DNA of 64,000 nt, taken from Branchiostoma lanceolatum (lineage: Eukaryota; Chordata; Leptocardii; Amphioxiformes; Branchiostomatidae). Under the pieces are notes generated by a model, which made no database searches, was not told where the DNA came from, and saw nothing but the letters and a program-made list of their open reading frames with translations. The stretch's first letter is position 1. Each line of letters starts with the position of its first letter. The translations under genes were made by a program, and so were the position numbers. The stretch covers positions 501,001 through 565,000 of the forward strand of contig NC_089732.1 in the NCBI RefSeq assembly GCF_035083965.1, read 5' to 3'. Of this stretch, positions 1-13,600 are shown in pieces.

Positions 1-40
1 GACTAATCCCTTTCTAACTTGCTTTAACGACTCAATCTGA

Positions 41-232
41 CAAAACAAGCTTGCCAGTGTGATGGTGGAAGGTGTCAGATTCCAAAATATGTTTTCAGAT
101 TGACGATTTTGGCACTTTGGAAGTGATTGAATGCGTCTGCGATTTAACGTTTAGAGACAAGTAGTAGAAACTGAAAAGATCTTTTGGAAGCTGACACCTT
201 CCACCATCTCACTGGCGAGTTTGTTTCTTTGT
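41..232. mobile_element. Inverted-repeat (MITE-like) hairpin element
   Basis: Arms at 41-93 and 183-232 are imperfect reverse complements (gatggtggaaggtgtcag against ctgacaccttccaccatc). No coding capacity; target-site duplication not clear. Confidence 0.6.
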
Positions 233-320
233 CAGCAGGGCTGCCCTTTGTAATAGCCACAGGCCAGTTGGGCAGCCCTGGCTGTGTGTGCTGAACAGCC
301 AAACCAATAAAATAAACTCA
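232..320 (+). mobile_element. Short dispersed element with GGGCTGCCC hairpin, copy 1
   Basis: Contains cagggctgccc and gggcagccctg as a perfect 11-bp inverted pair, followed by ctgtgtgtgctgaac and an A-rich tail with aataaa. The same unit recurs near 23788, 42511 (minus) and 45396. Confidence 0.6.
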
Positions 321-3300
321 CAAGAAATGCACAGGTGCACATTATTCAAGTGCATTGGAATATTATCATAATTTACCCAACTAGCTTAGTTTGGTCCAAA
401 AAAAGCGAAATACATAGCCTGGAAGAAGAACAACATTTTTATATTCATGATTTAGATATATTAGAACATGAAAGTTTTAAGGAGGTCTATTAATGTGAAA
501 ATAAAGCTTCAGGAATGAAAAGGTATCCTTATTTTTCTTCATTTCCGAGACCACGAATGAAATGTACAAAGAGCTACTCTGGGCTGTAGGAAAGATATGT
601 AGGAGTTATGTCGTTCCTTGCTTTGGAATGGCAGCCTCCCCGTGTTGGGAGAAGATGTCAGCCCAAGTGGGCGGGCATGTGCGAGCCTTGGACGGCTGAG
701 CTGAGCTGTCCTATGGCTTAGGAGATCACTAGTTCTCTGTCTGGGAACTTAGTGTCTCAAAAAACTAGGGCCCTCCGCGGTGCCCTCAAGGCCAGTCTGG
801 CCACGCCAGGCTGTGTCGCAAGACGTCACGTAACACGATGTCGCATTATGGCAGAATTATACGAAATAAAGTCAAAATATTACAAACTTTGCTCATTATA
901 AGTTCATTTTCCCACTATTTCCCAGACTCTTCTAGCCCTCCCCTCAATACAAGGGTTTATATTGCGGCCTTATGTAACCCCAGCCCCACCTACACCCCAG
1001 CAAATCATTAAACTACCTTAAGAGCAAGCATCTTTCATTTGTGGTCTGCACACCAAAAAGACCATTTGGGTAAATTATGTTCATGAACACCTGTAACACA
1101 GGTGAGTGTAATTAATCTGAATATAATAATGAACAAATTGAGAAACTATGAAGACTGGCCAGGACATCTATCAATCGATTTGATAGTAGGCAAACTCCGG
1201 AGGCCCAGTAGCTGACGTGAGGACACAAAAAGACATTCAAGCAAAAGCAAAGAAACGGTTTAAAGGAAAGTGTGTTTTATTCAATAATTAAAACATATGC
1301 AAGAAAAGATGCCAATACAAACACGTATCTATTGAATTTCATTCAGACATGAATGTTATCTTACAAAGTAACAACATCTAACGTATTTCACATTGACATT
1401 AACGCTACTCTATATTCTCTCGTATGTACTCGGACACCCTATCACTTATCAAGGTATAAAGACACTTTTCTTACTTTTTAAGTTATTAGACTTCCACGTC
1501 GTTAAGTTTACTAAATGCACACATAGTTGATCCCAGCTGCGTGCAAATCATGGCTACATTACAGGGTTTATGACAACAACAGCAGAATGGAGAACTCTAC
1601 ACACAATAGTTTATACCATATACAGAATATAAACACCCTATTCCCTCAATGACTTATCATAATCTTTCCTACAAGGGTCAATATACATATTTATTAGCAT
1701 AAGTAGTTACAATTCTTCGCTTTACACATCACCGATTATCTTCAAAGGTTTGCTATTTTAGCGAAGTTGACTACAAACTGAAATAACACTATTGTCCGTA
1801 TCTATATGAGATACGGTACTACCATAGGATGCATCTTTCACTCGTGGTCCAGACACCAAAAAGACAATTTGGGTAAATTATGTTGATAAGCTTCTGTAAC
1901 ACAGGTGATCATAATTAAGGGTATGTATTCAATTGCTAACCTGGTAAACAATGAAGATTTTATTATTCAAGTTTCAATATGAAACAATAAAAGATACATA
2001 CCCGCATGACAAAGTTTTTACAATTGCAAAATGTCTGAAATCAACTTAAACTACTGCATACCAGCAGAAGGAAGACATCTCGGGTTATCTTGAACTTCTG
2101 CGCCGGTCCCACCAGCTGGAGGAAGATGTCGGCTCTGGGATTCCCTTGAACTTCTGCACCGGTCCCCCTAGCAGATGGACGATGTCGGCTCTGGTCGTGG
2201 GTTCACCCAGACAAGCTTGGGGCAACCAGCACTGCAGAAACACGGGAGAGAGGAACTATAACTTATCTAACTATAGTTTTATCCATCATTTACTACTGAC
2301 ATTAGACAATAATTAAACATCCGTGACACCTTCACGACCAGATGATGATGATAGAACAATAACAACAACAGTCAACAGTAGAAGAACAGCAAACTCCTCT
2401 CCCCTGCCTCATGATATATTTCCGAAACGAGCCAGTACGTAACTGTGCTGGTATTCAAAAGGCGCCGCACATCCTTGAAACGTTAAGGCGGACAACACCT
2501 TTGTAACGTCCGAGCTAAAATAAATCCACAACAAACGTTACATTAGCATAGCATAACTCTCAATGTACCAACATAACCGAAACAACAAGATACGTACCTG
2601 CATACCTGGTCCTCTACACTTGCACCGTAAAGCCGCGGAATCGAAGAATCCTGCTTGAGACGTGCACAGGTAACACACGTCTGCGGACTCACCTGGGCTT
2701 AACATCAACAAACCTGAACTTTCTGACCTTTAACCTCAAGTTCACAATGGCACCTGAACCCGCATAACGTCGCGGTATGTCAGACGTACTGTCTAATAGA
2801 ACGTTGGCAGATGACCGTGTTTTAGTATGAAAGTTGTTCTTCAACAGGATAACCAACTTCACAACAATATATCTTTTCCCAACGACCCTCATTTGCACCC
2901 TTGTCGTTTTGTTTCCCGTTGTTTGGCCACTCCGCGTTCTCCTCCGCGTATATCTTTAGCTCATCTCTATACATCTTCATAATCCGGCTGCACCTGACGG
3001 TACCAAGGTGCTAACAAAGCGCCGCTCAGTGACAGGTGCAGGTACTGCAGCCGCCGGCTTCAGTCCACCGTCACAATCGGGCTGCACCTGACCGTGATGC
3101 CACCATGCTGAAGCGCCGCCTAGTGAAGGGCAAATAAGCAGTTAGGCCACAGCAAGTAGTTTTTATGGATGTAACCACATAACTGCTTAAAGGCATCTCA
3201 TAGGCAACAACTACATCAGGTATCATGTAGGGTCGAAGAGGAGAGGTTGACTTACTAACCTTAATACGGAAGGAAGTTGTCTTCAGTCTATACAAACTCC

Positions 3301-4563
3301 TTAAAGTCTCAGGGAGTCTGCATAACTATGTCTCTTAGTGTGTCCTCCAACTCTGTGCTGAAGGGGTTGGACTAATTCTATAGACGTTGGGTGTGGCCGA
3401 CACAGCCTATTGTGATGCATACTAGACATTTCCCGAAGAGACGGTCTTATTTTTCATGTCGTCTGTGATGAACTGTTGTTCGCCATCAACATTACCTGTT
3501 GTGACATCTACATCCGCCAGAGGACGCTTTCAACAAGTACACGCAAACTCCCATAAATATGTTATTTATACCGCACCCAGCTTGTTCCGCTAAACGGCGC
3601 TATTAGACTGTTTCAAGAACTTAAGTATGGGATTATTGCATATTTCTTTGAATTCCTTTGACGTCTAAGGGCAAGTACTTTCTGATGTTACGTATATCCA
3701 TTTATAACTTAAATCTTATGCCCTAAAACCTAACAAATAGTGGTTAAAAGCATATCAAATGAGGCAATAATTGAACACCACAAATAATTCCTCTACTTGC
3801 CATTTATTGGTGATATAACCCTTCTAAATGTACATATTGTGTTTTAGATTCTCACACGATAGCAAGATGAAAAGCAAGCATTTATTTAACTGTGTGTGTG
3901 TGCCATATTCAATACACAATACAAGGCCCCTAAGCGCTTAAACCGTTACATGCTAAAACATGAGCCCCCTTAGGTTCCACTTACTGGTATTGACATTGCT
4001 TGGTGAAATAATTGCACCTGACAATAAATAAAATTGTTCCTGCTCATGAAACGGTGGTATTGTTCTTGTAAAGGAACGAGTTGGGTTTTGTGGGCCAGTC
4101 TTATCAGTTATAGAGCACATATGATAAAATGACATTTCAGGATAGAAAAGAACAGCATAGTTCCATCTATATACTGTTTGTACATAATATGCAAAGATTA
4201 AAAACATATTTATCAATGCTGATTAAAACTGCCTGCTCAAGTCCGAAATTGTTGCTCAAATATCCTTGAGTTGGTCTCGTGTGTATCTGTTTCCTCAATC
4301 AATGTTTCCTTTCAAAAATTGTAACAATATGTTTTTCTTGTTGCCAATGACATGTTATCACACAGATTAAGAACAGTTCAGAGCCTAGATGTAACAGCTC
4401 GATATTTACAGGCACATTCCAGCTTCAACTGACATTGTGTGTTTTCAAACTCTTAGTCTGACATTCAGCCTGTAAATACATTTGTCGACAGTAATATCTC
4501 ATGTAATATCGTCATAATCTATGTCTATGAAGTTGGAGATGTCAACAAAACATCAGTTAACAG

Positions 4564-5180
4564 AATCAGTGTTCTAGACTGTTCATCTTAGACATGAGGT
4601 ACAATGTTCTAGACTGTTCATCTTAGACATGAGTTACAGTGTTATAGACTGTTCATCTTAGACATGAGGTACAGTGTTCTAGACTGTTCATCTTAGACAT
4701 TGTTCTAGACTGTTCATCTTAGACATGAGGTACGGTGTTCTAGACTGTTCATCTTAGACATGAGGTACGGTGTTCTAGACTGTTCATCTTAGACATGAGG
4801 CAGTGTTCTAGACTGTTCATCTTAGACATGAGGTACAGTGTTCTAGACTGTTCATCTTAGACATGAGGTACAGTGTTCTAGACTGTTCATCTTAGACATG
4901 AGGTACAGTGTTCTAGACTGTTCATCTTAGACATGAGGCAGTGTTCTAGACTGTTCATCTTAGACATGAGGTACAGTGTTCTAGACTGTTCATCTTAGAC
5001 ATGAGGTACAGTGTTCTAGACTGTTCATCTTAGACATGAGGCAGTGTTCTAGACTGTTCATCTTAGACATGAGGTACAGTGTTCTAGACTGTTCATCTTA
5101 GACATGAGGTACAGTGTTCTAGACTGTTCATCTTAGACATGAGGTACAGTGTTCTAGACTGTTCATCTTGGACATGAGGT
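4564..5180. repeat. 35-bp minisatellite, about 18 copies
   Basis: The unit has the core gttctagactgttcatctt followed by agacatgaggtaca. Some units are 1-2 bp shorter (gaggcagt instead of gaggtacagt), recurring about every third or fourth unit. Confidence 0.95.
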
Positions 5181-5192
5181 GCAGGATATCTA

Positions 5193-5700
5193 CCAGTAGG
5201 TATTTTGTCACTATCACAAAACAAATTATAGGCAATGTGTCTTTCCTGGTTAAATAAACAACTAAATAAACTGAAACTTGACAGAAAACACAACTGCTAC
5301 ATCTTGTTTTATCTATCTTTAGCGTCTTCCACCAAGTACACATTGAAGACACCTCTAAGCAATCCTCCTGGTAACACTAATGAATGAATAAGTAGCTAAA
5401 CTGAAGCTGAACAGGAGAATATACAGCAGTTGCATTTTGCATTGTTAAATCTATGACTGGTTCTTCAATCCAGTACACATTGAATACACCGCAGTCGATA
5501 TGTCTTTACTGGTTGCATGAATAAGTAAGTAAATAAACTGGAAATGAACAGAAGAAAACACAAATATTACATCTTGTCTTATCTACGTTAAGCATTTTCC
5601 ACCAAGTACACATTGAAAACACCCTTAGGAAATATGTCTTTCCTGGCTAAATAGATAAATAATTAAATAAACTGAAACTGAAAAGAAGAAAGCACAAACT
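5193..5700. repeat. Degenerate tandem repeat, unit about 130-150 bp
   Basis: Three to four diverged copies share tgtctttcctggtt, aaataaactgaaa, acatcttgt and ccaccaagtacacattgaa. It directly follows the 35-bp minisatellite. Confidence 0.7.
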
Positions 5701-5824
5701 TACTGAATATTTTTTTCATGTCACTTACTCTGCACACATCAAGCTAGATCCAAATTCTTACACAATCAACCGTCACCAGGAGCTCAGATGAACATTATGT
5801 ACGTTCTACCTTTGGGGTAACTAC

Positions 5825-5830
5825 TTTATT
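5825..5830 (-). other. Candidate polyadenylation signal of the chimeric channel gene
   Basis: AATAAA on the minus strand about 190 nt past the stop. The intervening 3' UTR would consist mostly of a 17-bp tandem array. Confidence 0.45.
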
Positions 5831-5869
5831 AATTCAAAAGCACAGTTTGTTTGGGTGTGTTTAATGTGT

Positions 5870-6016
5870 CAAAACCAGATCCGAATCAAAACCAGATCCG
5901 AATCAAAACCAGATCCGAATCAAAACCAGATCCGAATCAAAACCAGATCCGAATCAAAACCAGATCCGAATCAAAACCAGATCCGAATCAAAACCAGATC
6001 CGAATCAAAACCAGAT
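5870..6016. repeat. 17-bp tandem array abutting the channel stop codon
   Basis: Eight near-perfect copies of gatccgaatcaaaacca plus a partial one. It begins within a few bases of the TGA, so it would form most of the transcript's 3' UTR. Confidence 0.95.
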
Positions 6017-7627
6017 CTTCACTTGCCCAGATACATGGTGGTGGGCACGGCCACGATGATACTGATGACGTACAGGACAAGACACAGCCTGTCCAGGACC
6101 TTGGCCAGAAGGGTGTAGTCGGACACCTCCGGATCCTCCTCCTCCTTCTTCATCAGCTTGGCCAGCTCCCCCATCTCCTCTGTCTGGTTGTTTACTGCCT
6201 TGGAGAGTTTCCCCATCTCGGTCTTCAGGACACTGGTCATCTCCTCCATGCGGGAGACCAGCATCCAGCCGGGTGCCTCCCGAGCTGCAGTAGGCTGGGC
6301 GGTTGCCTTGGAGACATCAACGGAACGCCCGGAGGGCCCGGGACTGCCTTCGGCGGTGGACTGCTTCCTGGTAGTTGGTTCGGTCGTGGCGGGAAGCGCG
6401 AAAGGATGGCTGGATGTCCCGGAGACATCGGCAGGGGTTTCGTAAGGGTTTTCTCCGGAGACCGCCATCGCGCCTTCCGCGTTGAAGGCGACGTTGGTCA
6501 GCTCCATGCCGGTGTCGCTGGTCTCTCCATCGTCGCTTGGACGCTTTGTGAGGTCTCCCAGCAGGAGCATCCTTAACAAAACATCAACAGGAAGGAAATA
6601 ACATGAAAATTCATCTGCTGGTACAATCTCTCACATAGGATACCAAAACCTACTTCAATCAATAGATCAGATACCAGTTGGCAGCTCGTGGGTGCTCAAT
6701 AATTGAGACATATACTATCAAATGGCAAATTACAGTAAAGATAGCAAAATGTATAATACACACATCATGAGAATGGCGTGTCTATGGCCGCCGGACAACC
6801 ATATCGTGTAGTCCCAAAGATCAATCCTCAATGTATGTGATATTCAAATTATATTTCCCCATTTTAGCAATGTATTTCCCTTTTCAGTCTAAGCTATTGT
6901 TACGAACTTGAGCACGTACTTTGCCATGTAGCGGAGAAAGAAAGCCTTCGCGGCCGGAGGCAGGCTCCCCTCCTTGTCGTGGATCTTGATGATGCCCATG
7001 GTGAAGAAGAGGAAGAGTCCCATCAGCGCCATGCACACGACAATCAGCATGGCTGTAACATTACCCATAGTAAACAGTTAACAGAATGCCGGAGGAGTCG
7101 AATTACAAGCTTCCTTTGTTTCAATCTATTTGAAAACAGTGGATGATAAAGGTCTTTGTACACAACCAATGTTTTTACACCAGACGGTCCACCGAAATGC
7201 CGGCAGGTGAAAATCATTGATTGGGCTTTTAAAAAAAGTTGTGAACCTTTGATTTACTAACCTGATCTATTCAAGAATATTGGCTTTGCCTATCTTAACT
7301 TACCGAAAAACGGCAGCGCTCCCTTGACAGGAAGTACATCCGTGACAAACACGAGAGACACGACCATGGAGAGCTGAATGGTCACTCCAAACGAGATCCG
7401 GTCTCCCCTGTCTATGGGCATGACGAAGGTGATCATCATCAGCACCACCAGGATGACGCAGGGCCCGACAGTCGTGGCGATGTGGAACAGGGGCACCCTC
7501 TCCAGATGAAGAGTGAAGCACGCTTCCTTGTTGTCTCGTGCGAAGATCCTGTCCTTCCGATACCACTCGCCTTCATCTTTTTCAGCGGAAGAGACGTCGC
7601 AGGGGCTGTTGGTCTCGTCTTCACACC
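6016..7627 (-). CDS. Channel pore and cytoplasmic exons (M1-M4)
   Basis: Exon 7304-7627 has loop C followed by M1 (PLFHIATTVGPCVILVV) and M2 (GDRISFGVTIQLSMVV). Exon 6920-7052 has M3. Exon 6016-6571 has a roughly 140-residue cytoplasmic loop and M4 with the typical VLDRLCLVLYV. M2 has Asp at -1', Arg at 0', Leu at 9' and Asp at 20', and lacks the Pro-Ala insertion of anion channels, which predicts a cation-selective pore. Loop C shows a single Cys (KEACF), not the vicinal pair of acetylcholine-binding alpha subunits. The protein ends MYLGK with TGA at 6016-6018. Confidence 0.93.
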
Positions 7628-10600
7628 CTGTGTTCAACATATCAAAACAAAAAAATTACCATCAACAGTATTGATATTGCTACATAATATGCAATTTTTT
7701 TCCAATAATTACCGGAAATAAGTGAAGAGAAATTATCATTGATCTCTACTAGCAAAATAAACTTATTGTTATCAATATGATTTCATAAATGTTTGCAAAG
7801 TCTTACGGATGGTTTGGCCACTTGCTGAGGTTGCGGAGAAGCAAATTTCACATTCCATGGTGTCTGCCGGGAAGTAGAAGGGGTCTGCATCGCACACGGT
7901 GGTGGTCAGGGTTTCTACCCTCCACGTTACCAGTCCACCGCTGCTGATCCCTATCGGTACACCCTTTTCCAGGCCGTTGTACAAAGGATCAGCACTGTGA
8001 AGTAAACAAACAACAACAAATTTATCTTAGATCGATCCGATGGCGACAATTTTCTGGCAAATTGTTCTCAATAAAAAAATTGTTTCATACTATCACAATA
8101 TATCATTATGTTCATATATGAATTCATTACCCCGGTAATCTTAATTGGACTGGTTAAAAAAGAGACGACGTACTTTCTCTTGAGGGTCATTGCTGGGGTC
8201 CAAATACCGTCGCCCAGAGCGCTGAATGCCTCGATACTCTCGTAGTACTTTGGATCCCATGTCAGTCGACTGTCCTGCCAAGTCTGGAAGAAAAAACGTT
8301 TTATTGCGCAAATGAAAATAAGGCAACAACCAGTAAAATATCCAGGAATGAAATCCTCTACAGTCTCCAAATCGCAAACTAACAAGATGGGCTAACAAAA
8401 TTAGATAATATTTTCAAAATAGAGGCCATTAACATTGCAAAAAGAAGTAAAGTGACCAAAAATGGTATTACAACCAACAAGTCTTTCATTCAGGTATTCA
8501 AGAAGTGCGGGAAATGACACTAGTTTAGCCTAGTATCACTACAACTTACCGGTAACTCATAAAGCTGTGACACCAGTGTGGTGTCACTTCTACAACTTTA
8601 CTCAAGGCATCGCCGGAAGAGAGTACATTTTTTTCAAAATCATGCGAAACTTGGATGTCATCATAAAATCTATTTGATGTGGCCAAACAAAGTAAAACCC
8701 CTCTAGAGAACAGATGATGTGAACAGAATATTTGCCAATCACGTGCTGCCCTAGAGTTGTCCTAACTGTGTCAACTTACTAAGTCGATGACCACAGACGC
8801 AACAAGCTGCTCCTTTTTTTCATCCTGAAATAAAGATTACAGCTGCGTTAATTGAGTCGCATCCTTTACCTCCGTGACTTATCTACTTCTTGGAACCAAA
8901 AAGGATTTTAGATATGCAACAGATAATAGGGTAAATCTTGAAACCTCCGCTTTTCGCGGGGATCTCTCCATCACAAAACATGACACCTCGAGTATACGTT
9001 TTCATTGTACTATAATTATTGTTTGTTTGTTTGTTTGTTCTATTCCTGTGCTAGAGAACTGTTACAGCCGCGAACTTGAAACACAGCGAAAGCCTCCTTT
9101 CCCCTCCTAGCGTAAAATCAAGTCCCAGTGAAAACAAAGTGACTTACCAAGTCGACGATCTGTTCCACAGAACCTGTGAAGCCGATGACGATGTTGCCCT
9201 CAGTCTCGGGCGCCAGATCTGCGCTGTACGCCTCGAGAAGATCCTTTATCAGCCTGTATCTCATATTGACTAAAGACGGGAAAATTACTACATGCCCAAC
9301 AGTATAATTACTAGCGGATGCAGATTGTCTTCTGTTATTTCTCATGTACAATGAATGCTGTTTTCATAGGCCGCAATATCTGTAACAAAGAAATAATAAA
9401 TCATAACAATCACCTGAACAAGTGGGTTTGTCGTGTTGCCAGGTTGTCATGTTGCCTCCCTCGAGGCACCTCACTTCCCTGGGATACCCGGACGGAAGCT
9501 TGTACCCTTCGTCGCAGGTGAACGCGACCCTTTCTCCCACGTAGTAGAACTTCTTTCCGGGGCTTCTGTTGCCGTAGTTTGGAGGACCAATGTCCAAACA
9601 GCCAAGGTCGGTATCTGGGTGTAACATCAAGTTATCAAAGACAATGGAAATCATGACAATACTATTATCATATTTATATATTTTATCATATGCTGTATGG
9701 GGGACATATGATATTTTCAAAGAGAATGGAAATCATGACAATACTATTATCATAATACATTTTATTATATGCTGTATGGGGGACATATGATATTTTCAAA
9801 GACAATGGAAATCATGACAATACTATTATCATAATATATTTATTATATGCTGTGTGGGGGGCATGTGATATTTTCCTTGGGTTCAGAGGATGTCAAGACA
9901 ACTTACTGCACGGAATGAGGTCGCATTCCTTCTGGCTGCCATCTTCTGCCATGCAAAACGGCCGCTCGAGACCGGTCGGGTTGCGGCAGTAGTTGTTCTC
10001 CAGGTTAGCCCAGGGGTAGTCGGTCGTGTAGAAACCGCCTTGCGCAGCGGACCAATCCACACAATCTGCCCCGGATATAGTTGTGCTTCCCGTACCACGG
10101 TAGTTCATGCCACTGCCATGGTAGCAAACTGTGAAAGAGAAATGACCGTTTATCAGCAGTTGATTGTATAAGTGTAGAACATGCTGCATCCCTGACTGCG
10201 TGTGCTTGATTTGATTGATTTGCCATGGCCCATGACATACACTGGCACAACTGTCAAAATCAGCAGAGAAATGGTTCTTGTACTCATCCATGCAATGTTG
10301 TAGATCTAGTGGAAAGTAATGAATCAAGCCTTCCTGTTTACCTTCGTAGCTCAGTCCGCTACTGGTTGTCTCCGGTTCAGGGTTCCAGCAGCCGTGTTGT
10401 GGCGGAGGGAACAGGTCACATCCAGGCAGCAGGTTCTTTATCCCGTCATCAGCCGCGTTGAGGACCTCCTCGCACCACGAACGGCACGGCAGCAGTTGTG
10501 TGCCCCTAGAAATCATATTGAGAAGATTAGATCTTAGTACCGGCCGATGGGAGTTCAGTCTCCGCAATATGAGGATGTTTTATCTTACACATGTGTCAGC

Positions 10601-13600
10601 ACGCTTTTTTTTAGTCTTAATAAACAACAAAATGATGAATCAATACCTATTTTACAGTTTTTTCTGATATGAATGACCAGAAGTCATTGAAGGCCTTTGT
10701 CATACATTCTGCCTTAGAACAAGAAATAAAAAACACTGAATTTACGTAAATTTCTCAGGGAGAATCAACGCCACTATAACTGCTACATTTTCACTCACAT
10801 GATGCATGAAGGGCAGTCAGTGTTGCTCTCTCCGGAGACATTGCATCTCGGGAAGATGACCGTGTGGAAAAATTCTCTGAACTCGGGGTGGGCCATCTCT
10901 GGGTTGATGTGCGAACTGTTGAGCAGTTCTGCCACGGACGAATTCTGGATCTCCTCGAATGTCGCCTGGCCCAGCGGATTCGGCAGCATCGCAAGTCTGC
11001 CGCTCAGGGTGAAATTTCCAGGAAATGGCAGGCACTCTGATAATCAGAACGAGATAGATAGATATGGAATAAGTCAGTACACCATTTCACAGTCTTCATA
11101 TATATATATATATATTGTTTCAGATCGTCTTATACATTTCAGAACGTCTTGGCCAACAGAAGAATACAAGCTTTACTTTAAGACTAAGAGCGAGTACAGT
11201 GGGTACAAAGTGAGACTAACTCACCACAACCCTCCTCGTCACTCCCGTCTGAACAGTCCGTCCGCCCGTCACACCGCTTCCACGCCAGGATGCAGGCCAG
11301 CCTGTGTCCGCACCGGAAGTACCCCAGGGCGCACTGCTTTTCTGTGTTGGGAAGCAGTTTATTCAGTTACTGGATTATCTTTAGCTTTATTAGAAATTGC
11401 AACAATATAATACACAGTGGAACGCCAGGCAGACAAGCTGATGTTACTGGCCCAGGATTATAATTGGCCAATTTCTTTGTTAGCCTGTGATAAAGTGTAA
11501 CAAATTTTGGTTGATTGATTTTGTATTCATAGAAATGTGGTCTCATATTATAGAAATTAACACCTTCGTGTGGCGTTGAACACCTCTTTAACTAGTGCCC
11601 ATCATGTTGTGTGAGGTCTTACCTTCAGGCGGTCCGCAGGCGGCGTTCTCTTCACCGGGACCTGGTAAGGTGAAAACAGTATCATTGTCATCATCTACGG
11701 ACTGATTCACAGAATAAACATGATCACGAAACACACAGAAATCACAGCACAGTGCTGAAGTGTTCTCAACACTGGTTTGGATTTGAATAAAGCCATTGAC
11801 AGAAAGTTGCTCAGGAGTAACCCATATACGATATAACTGGCCATGTGAAATTGTGTACCATTGCCGTATCTGGATAGCCGGTGATAGCCGGTGTAACCGC
11901 CTTCGGCGCAACACACCAGCTTAATGGCGTACAACAGGGCACTTCAAGTTTTTTCATGTCGACTATATGCATGACACCACTAAACATGTGCCACTCTGGG
12001 TGCTACGGTGTCACACATAGCCCTTACGAATATCATGGCTGAAGAACCCCACATGTCAATGCTACACAGATCAACACGGCCTCCTGTAGGCATTCTTGGC
12101 GAACGTGAACGGCATACCGTAACCGGGTGAAAGGAGTTTAATGCGGGTGGTAAATCCAACTGTAAACTGCCGCAAACAGAATATCCAAAGTTACAATCAT
12201 ATTTAGACATAATGTACAAGGAAGCTTCGAAAGTCAAAGTATGACAAAAGTACCAATTTGACAGATGAAGGACTTCAGTCCGTCGCAGTTGGCGTGGTCC
12301 CATTTGAAGCCTTGAGACGCCCAGAGGTACCCACACGCCAGACCCACACTGTTCGGCTCTCCCGGGGCCCAGTTGGTGAAGCCACAATCGCTGATCGCTG
12401 CTAAATCAGACCATGTCCACCACCCCTATACAAGGCAGATACAAATCTCTCAACTATGAAAAACTCATTTACGTCAAAAGAAAATACAATAATTCCATTG
12501 ACATAGTGAATACCCTACAACTAGGATTGTGTGCTACAAATAGAGTTACAGATTAGCTTCTCTTTCATTCGATGTTAAGCTTCGCAAAAAATGCATTTCC
12601 CTCTGAGATAGCCCCTTTTTGTATTAGTATTCAGTTAATGGTAATTCAGCAAATTAATAGTGAAATAGAATAAAACAACTTTTAGGAAGAAAAGGCTAAA
12701 GCATTGGGGACAAAGAACAAAAGAAGAGAAACACAAAGATCCTACGAAATGAAACAAAACATAAAAAAGGGTGGAGCAAACGAACCTAAATCTGGTGTGA
12801 TTCTTACCGGCAAGTTCTGAAGCCCGATCCAGTAATTTCCCCCGGCACCGACCTCCGCAATAGTAGCGACCAGGAAGTCCTGCAGCTCCGATGACGTCAC
12901 ATCGGCGAGATGGCCTCCGCCTGCCGCACAGGTCAGAGCAGCAGCGATGTACGTCATGTGCAGGTAGGGATAAAACTTGTACAGGGTTCCATTTCGCTCA
13001 GCGAACGGGACTGTTGGTGACAAAGAGATATTTAGAGCCTTCGATGGAGGGGTTGAATGTGATGTGGTGCAAAATGCAATTGGCTACCACAGCCTTATTG
13101 CCTTGTTCGGCAAACGGGATAGCTTGGTAGCCATATCCTCAGGGGGCGACATATAAAGCTGGTTTGTTACGCCGAATGGCGGGTTTACCGGCTATATAGA
13201 TACAGATGCAGATGTGTGTTTTACCGGCCCCAGTATGTCTCACTAAGCATCGAAAAAAGTATGTTTTATGATAGGATTTTTCCTCGGGAATGCCTCGGAA
13301 ATTACATTTTGTTTAACGGTATGTGTGGTCAGCCTACATAAAGATTAGATGATGTTGCGTGGCCAAATTGACATTCCCATGCTATAATTAATACTGCAGC
13401 ATCGTTAACGTATTTACGTTCATTCAAAGGACCTTTAAGAGGACATTTTAGATGGAATTGATGACATGACGCAACCCTCTACCGTCAATATCTGTGACCT
13501 ACCAGTTTCACAGATGAAGCCTAAGTTCAGCGAACACGGAACGTCGTTCCATTTATTTCTCCTGTCGACGTTGAAGTACTCTGCGCAGTGCTCGTGTCCA

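Larger units (their letters stand above)
1..5824. other. Gene-free stretch with repeats
   Basis: No coding exon recognised on either strand. Contents: an inverted-repeat hairpin (41-232); a dispersed 75-nt-type element (232-320); a repeat pair near 1028-1125 and 1830-1930 sharing caccaaaaagac and gggtaaattatgtt; two tandem copies near 2073-2210; two copies near 2981-3126; and two minisatellites (4564-5180 and 5193-5700). Confidence 0.6.

Noticed and set aside
4564-5180. Possible CRISPR-like array
   Set aside because: Units are contiguous with no spacers, and the genome is animal; it is a minisatellite.
5851-6576. Plus-strand 241-codon ORF
   Set aside because: It is the antisense of the channel's last exon joined to the 17-bp repeat; the minus frame has clear M4 and loop sequence.
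11588-11934. Longer minus-strand ORFs around the channel linker exon
   Set aside because: They read through intron and a dispersed repeat; only the 39-nt segment 11623-11661 has splice borders and correct phase.
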